Shown: piece by piece, positions 57,050 to 64,000 of the stretch
Position numbering within the stretch: position 1 is the first letter of the stretch
Layout: each line of letters begins with the position of its first letter
Assembly: GCA_023614405.1 (NCBI GenBank)
Contig: CM042684.1
Coordinates: 465,939,650 to 466,003,649, forward strand
Length of the DNA: 64,000 nt
Direction of reading: 5' to 3'
Source of the DNA: Avena insularis
Lineage: Eukaryota; Streptophyta; Magnoliopsida; Poales; Poaceae
Notes under the pieces: model-generated
What the model saw: only the letters and a program-made list of their open reading frames with translations
The model's database searches: none
What the model was told of the DNA's origin: nothing
Position numbers and translations under genes: made by a program

Positions 57050-57690
57050 TCATTGATGACCTCGGACATTGGGTTCAACCTTCACATTCCTGAGATGTGA
57101 TACGAACCTGCGGAATTCCGTTGATTCTGCGTCGCCTCTCATAATGCAAGTCCTGACTTGTGCTTGGTAGCTTGGTGGCAGCGACCGCTGCACAACGCCA
57201 TTTGCAAAAGAGTCCGTCATCCAGCTATCCAGGATGTATGTAGGCCTCATGTACACATCATGCATGCGCTCCAAGTGGTCGTCAAGTGATGAGTTTTCTT
57301 CCATTTTAATGGAGAGGAAATCTCCCATCAACTCATGCTCCCATATGCGTGCTTGTTCCACGAAATGTGTCCTAAGCTGTAGCATTACCGTATGAGGGTT
57401 AACATCACCCATGAAAGGCCACAGCTAGTCCACCATTTCGAAACGCATTGTAACTGAAATGAAGGAGGCCATCTCCCGACGCTGATAGCGGTCTTCCTGC
57501 TGCTCTAGGGGTCTCTAGGTCAATGGGCTTATCCAAATCCATTCCGTCGAGTATGTAGTCAACCACGTCATTCTCTCTAAGGAGAACGTGGTGACGCGCA
57601 ACCCATATAGAGAAGTTTGTTCCATCTAATATGAGCTTCTCTCCTTCTAACCAATCAATCGTCAATAGGAAAGGTGGCATCGGGGAGAAC
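57050..57690 (-). pseudogene. Copia gag of element C
   Basis: Two minus-strand frames cover a Copia Gag. The first (57405-57680) has the typical N-terminal block KLILDGTNFSIW and HVLLRENDVVDYILDGMD. The second (57050-57412) has LRTHFVEQARIWEHELMGDF, SLDDHLERMHDVY and SLPPSYQAQV, the UBN2-type gag core. A frameshift joins them at about 57410. No zinc knuckle follows, and the frame ends at 57050. Gag would build the particle; enzymes would have to come from autonomous relatives. Confidence 0.8.
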
Positions 57691-58796
57691 TTTTCTACAT
57701 TTACAATTGCAAAAGGAATTTACACTAAGTTTATAATTAAATGAGTTAATAATAACTCCACTCAGAAACACCTATCCCCAAAAAGGGTTCCTAGTGATAA
57801 CACGACCCCTATCAGCCACATCTCCCCCGATCAACACGGCCATCAATGTGGGTTCAAGGGTGGACGCTAAACGTCAGTCACATCAATCATGTGACTCGTG
57901 CTCGATCTTTCGACCATCCGCGTTCCGAGGCCACGTCTCTGTAACGTGCTAGGCTCGCCAACTCAACTTTAGTGTATTCGTTGTGCAACATGGCTTACAC
58001 CCACTGTATGCGAACGTAGATATGTCTGACACCCACGCCTGTACCATGGATCGCCTCATACCGAAGAACTTTCTTGGTGGTGCACACTAAGGGGGAACAA
58101 AATCGTTGGTAATTTTAACAAGGATCATCTTATTAGGCTATCGTCAAGTATCTAATACTAGCACACAATAAGATATAAAAACAATAACATTGAATGTAAA
58201 TGCGATGTGATATGGTCCTTCACGTCGTGATCTCCATCCGTCGTCACCGAATTCCAGTGCCAGGGTTCCGGCGTCGTAGACACCAGGGTACCGGTGTCTT
58301 TCCGGCGTGGTAGTTTGTCACCTCCTTGACTATCTACTACTATGTAACATAAGGTAATCACTTTACCTTTGCCACAACCATATCACAAAGCAATGCCCCA
58401 GCAAAACAGAGTTAGACGCCTCTACTTTATCTTTGCATGTTTTACGTGGCTGAATGGGCTTTCGCACAAGAACCGTTCTTACCAACAAACTTTCAGCACA
58501 ACACTGATCAAGAAGTTGTCTCTACTACACCCCTTTCGGGGCCCTCCGTTGTCAATGGCATACCAACTAATGCGAGAGATACAGACACCCTCCTAAGCCA
58601 CTTTATATGATACAAGCCGTATGTAAAGCATGGACCAGTCTCGCGAATGAACGCGTAAAGTCGGTTGGGGGCCGCTTCATCAAGCATTACTGTGGTATAC
58701 ACAAGTACACATGGGAGGGTAACAACTAAAATATCAACGCCCACACGCTACATCTCGTATGTTCTACCCGTACTAGCATTACTACGCATAGATCTA
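57691..58796 (-). other. 5' leader of element C
   Basis: About 1.1 kb between the PBS and gag, with only short ORFs and no motif. A long leader containing packaging signals is known for BARE-like elements. I see no specific structure I can name here. Confidence 0.6.
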
Positions 58797-58808
58797 GCTC
58801 TGATACCA
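58797..58808 (-). promoter_or_regulatory. Primer-binding site of element C (tRNA-iMet)
   Basis: On the minus strand this reads TGGTATCAGAGC, one base from the 5' LTR edge at 58810. It is diagnostic for initiator-Met priming and for minus orientation. Confidence 0.95.
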
Positions 58809-58809
58809 A

Positions 58810-60608
58810 TGTAGGGGTTCCGTGTATGAAAACAATAAATTTTACCCTACGCCCCTGAACCCCTGATGCTTCCCAGGACATATCTATTAGTAATACAGTA
58901 ATGGGAGGGGCTTTTCGCAAACTTACCCTTGAAGACCAAAAAGCTTTGTCAACGCTCAGGAAAGCGTGGTTGATGTAGACGAGCCAAAGCCGACCTCAAG
59001 GTCGTGATGAAGTCCTTGTGCTCCTATGGCTCCAATGACTTGAGTGCCTCAAGTGTGACACCTCGCGGGGAGTTACACACGTCCGGCGCCTGACGATGAC
59101 TCCCGCTTCCCCGATCCAGCAGCAGTTGTGGAAGTAGAGCTCCTGGATCCGAATCCCGTAGCGCGACGGCGCTCCACGGTGAAGATGTCTCTCGATCGCG
59201 CAGTCCGAACTTGGGACCACGGTCACGAGAGAGAGAGATATAGAAAATATCAATTGGAGGTCTTCCCAAAAGTGAAAAGACCTTTATTGAATATTATGTG
59301 TATTTATCTAGCTAAATACCCGCACTATATATAGGGGGAGGGGAGGTACTACCTCCCTCAAACTCCCGGGGTGGGACTAAAGGAGAGAGAGGGGGGAGGC
59401 GCGCCGGCCAGCCCCCACCCATGGGCCCCACGTGGGGCTGGACCACTAGGGCCACCGGCCACCCCCTAGGCCTCTCCTAGGGGTGTGGCCCCCTCTTGCC
59501 TTTCCCTAATGGGCCCTCTTCCTCCAGAATTGGCCCATTAAGCCTTTGACCACTTAAATTGATTTTCTCTTTATTAAATAATTATGAATAAATGATTAAA
59601 TCAATATTTAACATCCATTCACATATTATTCAATCTCCGTGGCTATGGAACACCTTCCATCTCCACTCCGGACATCCTCCGGACTTACCGAACCCCTTCC
59701 GGTTTTCTCTCTACTATTCTTTGGTGATTCTTCCGATCCTATAAACACTCTCTAAGCATCACCAAACCCTTAAGCGTGGTACCCTACGGTTCGGGAACAC
59801 TCCAGACATGGTCGGGACACTCTTGGACCAATGATCGAAAGAGGGACCTAGATGGCCATGTGACCCCCGTGCGTTCCATGAAGATCTTTCGTCGTTTGAA
59901 CCTGGACAGTCGTGTCTTATTCCCTTTGTCTCTCGGTACTTGCATTGCCCAAGATCTGATCAATGATATGACCATGTCGTGTTCAATATCGTTACCGAAC
60001 AATGCTACTTGACTCGTTCCAACAAGTGATATCCCTGTGATCAAAATCACACGCTGCACAGCTATTGGATATAACTTCTCCAAGTGGGCCCTTGAGTATC
60101 TTTCCGTCACATGGACGGATAAATCCCGCTCTTGACATATATTGCCTCTACGGTTTCCTCCGAATACCTGAACACACCTTTATAACCACCGTATTACCAG
60201 ATGGCGCTTGATGCTATCTAAGCACTCTTGAGAGACAGTGATTGATATAGCCTCACGGTCTAAGGAATAGTCTACGAGGATCCATTTATAATCATCATAA
60301 CTTGAACTTTGTGACATGATCGGGTCATGATGTTTAGGTTGGGTACTGGTTCATCATCTCATTCTCGGAATGAGTTGACTCCATTTCCAACTGGCATAAA
60401 TGCCACATGATCAGGAAACATGATCATCTGCTGACCTATGAACAAGTGACTAGAAATTCATTTGGGAACCCCTAGTTGTTTATATATCACATGTGTATTG
60501 ATGTTTCCACTCAATACAGTCATAGCATGATATAAAACTTAATCATAAAATATATGAAATATGATAATAGTCCTTATAACTATTTGTCTCTAGGGCATAT
60601 TTCCAACA
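58810..60608 (-). repeat. 5' LTR of element C
   Basis: A 1799 bp LTR, minus orientation, with TG...CA ends. A TATA box TATATATA lies at 59326-59333 in a CCCCCTATATATAGTG context. This is the promoter that would have driven the gag transcript. Its ORFs match those of the 3' LTR and are not genes. Confidence 0.92.
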
Positions 60609-60613
60609 ATATA

Positions 60614-60870
60614 TTCAAAAGTTGCATTCTTCTAAAAAGAAGCAAGGGAAAGCTAGATAAAGTCAAGGTTCATTACAACAACAACAAGGGAGACACGATA
60701 AAGATTATAAACAAAGCCTATGAAATCGTGTCCTTCAAAGATAGGGTGGCACTAGCGGAAGGAGCACTAGCTACGAGGCAGCAAGTGGCGGAAGAAGGAG
60801 CGCCGTCAGAAAGGTGGGCAACGAAGAAAGGCAGCCAGGTTCTCTGAACCCGAGCCAAGATCTAGGATCA
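60614..60870 (+). other. Unassigned sequence with an open plus-strand frame
   Basis: Between element C and the antisense gene, a plus-strand frame (60554-60847, opening inside the LTR) encodes a Lys/Asn-rich then Ala/Glu-rich peptide. It includes DKVKVHYNNNKGDTIKIINK and RVALAEGALATRQQ. I do not recognise it. It converges with the minus-strand gene at 60871-63456, so it may be the 3' end of the coding strand of the same retroelement. Confidence 0.35.
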
Positions 60871-63456
60871 GCCAAGAATATTTCCTGGCCCTCTTAATAT
60901 AAGGCTTCAGGTCAACTTCTTGGCCATTGGGGTGACTGGGACAAAGGAGCTAACCTTCTCCTAGTCGACCTTCTCGCCGTGCGCCATCGCCAGGGCCATC
61001 GAAGTTTCGACACCACTCCTTGACTACGTCAAACTATAACCAACAAGGGGGCTGAGATCAGCACCAAAAACGACGACAAGATCATCCAGGTTGTTCGGCA
61101 CATCCTTTGTTGGAAATATTTCGGCATGAAGATTCTTGAAGGCACGGCGGGAGCAGACAAGAAGGTTGCACCCACGAACGTTGTTGGCCTCCAAGGTGCT
61201 AACAGCATTCGACAAAAGATCAACCCTCTTATCTTCGTGCATCGTCAGGTCTTGGCCAGTTAATTCTGAAAATAAAAGAAGAAAGGAAAGGATTGATGAC
61301 CAAAGGGAAGAAATGAAATAAAGACATGCAAGAGAAGAAAACTTACGGGCCAAAGAAGCATTAAGGGCCTCCAAGCGCTTCCAAAGATTTTAATCTCGAA
61401 TAGTGGCTTGTTTGGCCAACTCTTTGGCATCAACCTTCGCCTTCTGCCTGACAACCTGCAAAGCCTCCTCAGCAACCCGTAGCTTGGCCTCCCAGTCATC
61501 GGCACGCTTCATCGCCTGGTCCCGAATAACTTTGGATTCTTTGGCGGTTGCTGTATAAAAATATCATGAAAACCAAGGAAGAAAACCTCACAAGTAAATC
61601 CTAAAGATGAACAAGGACATACCTTTCATTTCTTCGGCTTCATCAAGGATTTTTATAAATCGAGAGGCCATATCGACCATCTCGCACATCAAAGGCTGAA
61701 GAAGAACATCACAACAAAGGATATTAGGGCAAAAATAAAAGAGGCTACATGCAGAAAAGTTATGAATTATAGAGTGACTTACATCTTTCATATCCACATC
61801 AACAGGCTTTTCTGATATGACCACCCCTTTACCCGCCGTTTTCTTCCTTTTTTGCGGCAGCGGTTTGTATGAAGTGGCATCATCTTTTTGAATAATCTTC
61901 TCCATAGAAGACAGGAGCTTTTCCTTCGGATCCACCAATGGTGGAGGAGATTTCTTTGCAGAGCATCCCACAAATGTGCGAAGAGGAGATGTGGGAGGAT
62001 ATTCATCATCACTTCAAAAGAACAACACAATTGGAATAAGCATCAGCAGTAAAACCACCCAGTAAAACGGAAAAAGAAGCAGTCGAATACTTACAAAGAC
62101 ACATCCTGTGCAAGGCAGAACAAATTCATCTAGGTAGGAGCAGCCGCGATCAGAGCAGCATCAAAAGGCTTGGAAGCAGTTGAGTCATCCGAGTCTTCGA
62201 CCCTTTCCACAGCATAAGGGTGCTTCCTCTTTTCACCAGCATGCTCCATGCAGAAATCTCCGGAGCCAGCCGAAGGAAGAGATTGCATCTTTGAAGAAGA
62301 ATCAGATATAGTGAACTCCATCTCCTCATCCATGGCAGTCCCAGTCATAGGGAGATCGCCGGATGCAGAAGAATGGGCAGGGGGCTCACAACTTCCAGGA
62401 AGAGGAGGAAGCGAGCTCAGATGATCAAAATCGTACATAAGCAGAAGACATGGAAAAAATGCTAGTCATTGAAAGAGTATAAGTGCAACTACAAATAGAA
62501 GAAAGGAATAGGTGAAGGCAACGGAAATTTACCTTGGGGAGCCGTTTTTTCTTGCCAATGGGCTCCACAATACAAGTTGAAGGAACCGGGCTTTTCTTGG
62601 TCAAAGTGGTGAAGCTCCGGACTCTTTTCTCATCAACCTTGAGGGTAAGGTCTTCCGAAGAAATTCTCATTGAGTCCTTCCTCCTGATGTACGCCCACAT
62701 GCCAGAAAGCCGGGCTTGAAGCGACTGGACGCGAATCCGCAAAAAGTATGCCAAGACCCGGAGACCCGAAAATTCCTTGCCAACCTCATGCCACAGCTTC
62801 GAAATACGATTGACATAGGGCTGGATTTCCACCATTTCTTCGGCAGAAGGTCGCTGGTCCCAGGAGTCAAGTTTGCGGCAGGTCTTCTTTGGATCAAAGG
62901 AGGCTAACCCGAAAGATTGGCCTTCAAGTGGTCGATCGTTGACATAAAACCACTTGGATTTCTAGCCTTGGACAGAATCCATGATTTTGAAGTCCAAGTA
63001 ATCAACATTTGATCAGATAGAAAAAATAGCGCCACCAACATCGTGGACAATGGTGTCAGTGGCGTTATGATGAACATAGAAGAAATGCTTCCAAAGGCCC
63101 CAATGGGGATGAATCCCAAGGAAACACTCAAAAAGAGTGACGAAACAAGTAACATGGAGAATAGAGTTGGGCGTGAGCTGATATAGTTGCACGCCATAAA
63201 CAAACAAAAGGCCACGGAGAAATTCGTGGATAGGAAGAGAAAGACCGCGGAAGAGGAACGTTACCCTCCAACTAGGTTTGGGGATGGGAGCAGCCTCGTC
63301 TCTAGGGAGCTTGAAGGAACCCTCCATCAAATGGCCAGAGTTCCGTGCCTCACGGAGTTCCCGCGTCATGCACTTGGTGGGAGCCAATCTGACGGCCCTC
63401 TTCCTGGTGGCCTCCGCGGCGGCAGCAGAAGTTCCAGCAGCCTTGCTTTTGCCCAT
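60871..63456 (-). pseudogene. Six-exon TE-borne gene, putative gypsy-type transposon family (Transposase_28-like)
   Basis: ATG at 63454-63456 opens MGKSKAAGTS. Exon 1 is 63456-62533, with the conserved PSWRVTFLFRGLSLPIHEFL and YGVQLYQLTPNSILHVTCF blocks and WKSKWFY-like sequence. Exon 2 is 62435-62095 (acidic/Ser-rich), exon 3 is 62011-61783, exon 4 is 61695-61623 and exon 5 is 61550-61347 (coiled-coil-like Ala/Lys/Glu). Exon 6 runs from 61265 to about 60871. Introns are 72-97 bases. Five donors are GT, four acceptors are AG and codon phases agree; only intron 1's acceptor appears mutated (TG). At least seven stops, mostly TAG/TGA at expected Trp or Arg positions, make it a pseudogene. Family function is unknown; such ORFs occur antisense in Tat-type Gypsy elements. 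Confidence 0.75.
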
Positions 63457-63596
63457 GGTGGCAAAAGGGGAACACGAGCACAAGAACCGGAGTTTGCAAG
63501 GGAGCAAGAGCAGGAGTTCGCAAGGGGGCAAGAGCGCAAGGAAGAATATGGAGCAGGGGAAGGTGAGGTAAAATAGTAAAACACATCTCCCTTCCC

Positions 63597-63603
63597 TTAT
63601 AAA
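63597..63603 (-). promoter_or_regulatory. TATA-like box of the antisense TE gene
   Basis: The minus strand reads TTTATAA in the context GCTCTTTATAAGGGAAGG, about 140 bases upstream of the ATG at 63456. A start about 30 bases downstream would give a 5' untranslated region of roughly 110 bases, which is plausible. Position and sequence only. Confidence 0.5.
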
Positions 63604-64000
63604 GAGCAAATGCGTAAGGTCCAAACCGTTCGATGCAAAATCGAACCAACAGAAACTCACACGATGGTGACATGTGTTACAAGGATTAAGTAAAGGAAAA
63701 TCTAAAGAAGTTATGGCACGGTAAAAACGGAGGATAGCGCGTGACGCCTCGATTTTCACGCGGAGAGGGGACGTGCAGTCAAGAATCTCACCTGAATACG
63801 CTATCACGCGTCATCCTTACTACTGCATGGCCCAACATTCGACGCGTCTAGTCAGGACGTGTCCTCTTGAAATCAACAACATTAGATACGTCATCACTGA
63901 CGTCACAGCGGAAGCATTGCAAGAAATTGCGGCTTGTTTTAAAGATATGACCCGAAGAAATCAAATTGGAGTCAAAGTAAATTCCTCCAGGAAAAGATTT
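63604..64000 (-). other. Upstream region of the antisense TE gene
   Basis: No gene was seen. A longer minus-strand frame (starting 63807) runs through here into the real ATG at 63456, but its Leu/Cys-rich translation lacks family similarity. It is probably a chance extension. The region holds the as-1-like pair and the TATA-like box and continues off the window. Confidence 0.5.
63889..63905 (-). promoter_or_regulatory. as-1-like element (TGACG-N7-TGACG)
   Basis: The minus strand reads TGACGTCAGTGATGACG: two TGACG pentamers with a 7-base spacer, the geometry of as-1 sites bound by TGA-class bZIP factors. It lies about 290 bases upstream of the TATA-like box. Other single TGACG or ACGT cores occur nearby (for example about 63740 and 63808). 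Function is inferred from the motif. Confidence 0.45.

Larger units (their letters stand above)
52464..60608 (-). mobile_element. Non-autonomous Copia element C (BARE/Angela-type LTRs, gag only)
   Basis: An 8.1 kb element with a perfect 5 bp duplication, ATATA (52459-52463 and 60609-60613). LTRs lie at 52464-54259 (1796 bp) and 58810-60608 (1799 bp). On the minus strand they begin TGTTGGAAATATGCCCTAGAG and end GAACCCCTACA. The PBS is initiator-Met type (58797-58808) and the PPT is AAGTGGGAGAT. Only gag is recognisable. The other 2.8 kb of internal DNA is AT-rich and non-coding, so it resembles a large non-autonomous derivative. It inserted within 5 bases of the CACTA end at 52458. Confidence 0.93.

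Noticed and set aside
63457..63807. N-terminal extension of the antisense gene to an upstream Met at 63807
   Set aside because: The extra residues are low-complexity Leu/Cys-rich, cover the TATA-like box, and precede the family-typical MGKSK start.

Overview
This 64 kb window is intergenic DNA from a large grass genome, most likely Triticeae (wheat, barley, rye or Aegilops group). It consists almost entirely of nested, decaying transposable elements. I found no ordinary host gene, tRNA, rRNA or CRISPR. The tribe-level call rests on recognisable LTR families: LTR ends of BARE/Angela type, Athila-like LTRs beginning TGATACATTGCAAATGTATC or TGATACGTCCATTTTGCAT (minus strand), a long-LTR Tekay chromovirus, and a CACTA terminus.

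Layout, left to right. 1-1174: truncated Athila-like LTR (plus orientation). 1175-6047: 5' half of a Tat-lineage Gypsy element on the minus strand (RT, PR, gag, PBS, LTR). 6048-6645 and 13961-14058: one Copia-type LTR split by a complete, non-autonomous Athila-like element E (6646-13960, minus). 14059-17192: Copia gag/integrase remnant (minus), then a second copy of the split LTR, which serves as an empty-site reference for E. 17193-19860: about four diverged copies of a 0.7-0.8 kb tandem unit. 19861-22738: AT-rich DNA with a probable Copia remnant.

22739-51641 is a four-level nest. Tat-type element B1 (plus; LTR, PBS, gag, PR and an antisense C-terminal ORF) carries a solo Athila-like LTR (24910-26400, TSD GAGGG). 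It also carries a related, fuller Tat element B2 (28273-51329, TSD GTCAC, both LTRs 402 bp). B2 is itself split in the RT/RNase H linker by a Tekay chromovirus (32816-47647, minus, TSD AAAAG, LTRs of 4.9 and 4.6 kb). One of the Tekay LTRs contains a terminal-inverted-repeat insertion.

51642-52458: small CACTA-type element with palindromic subterminal repeats. 52464-60608: gag-only Copia element C of BARE/Angela type (minus, TSD ATATA), sitting directly beside the CACTA terminus. 60871-63456: a minus-strand, six-exon, TE-borne gene resembling the 'putative gypsy-type transposon' family. Its splice sites are largely intact and its exon phases agree, but it has several stop codons. A TATA-like box and an as-1-like TGACG-N7-TGACG pair lie upstream.

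Every retroelement ORF is interrupted, so the window looks transcriptionally dead as protein-coding DNA. The points most worth following are the intron-bearing antisense gene with its promoter, a gag ORF that opens inside the LTR and runs through the primer-binding site, the inverted-repeat insertion in one Tekay LTR, and the unassigned tandem array.
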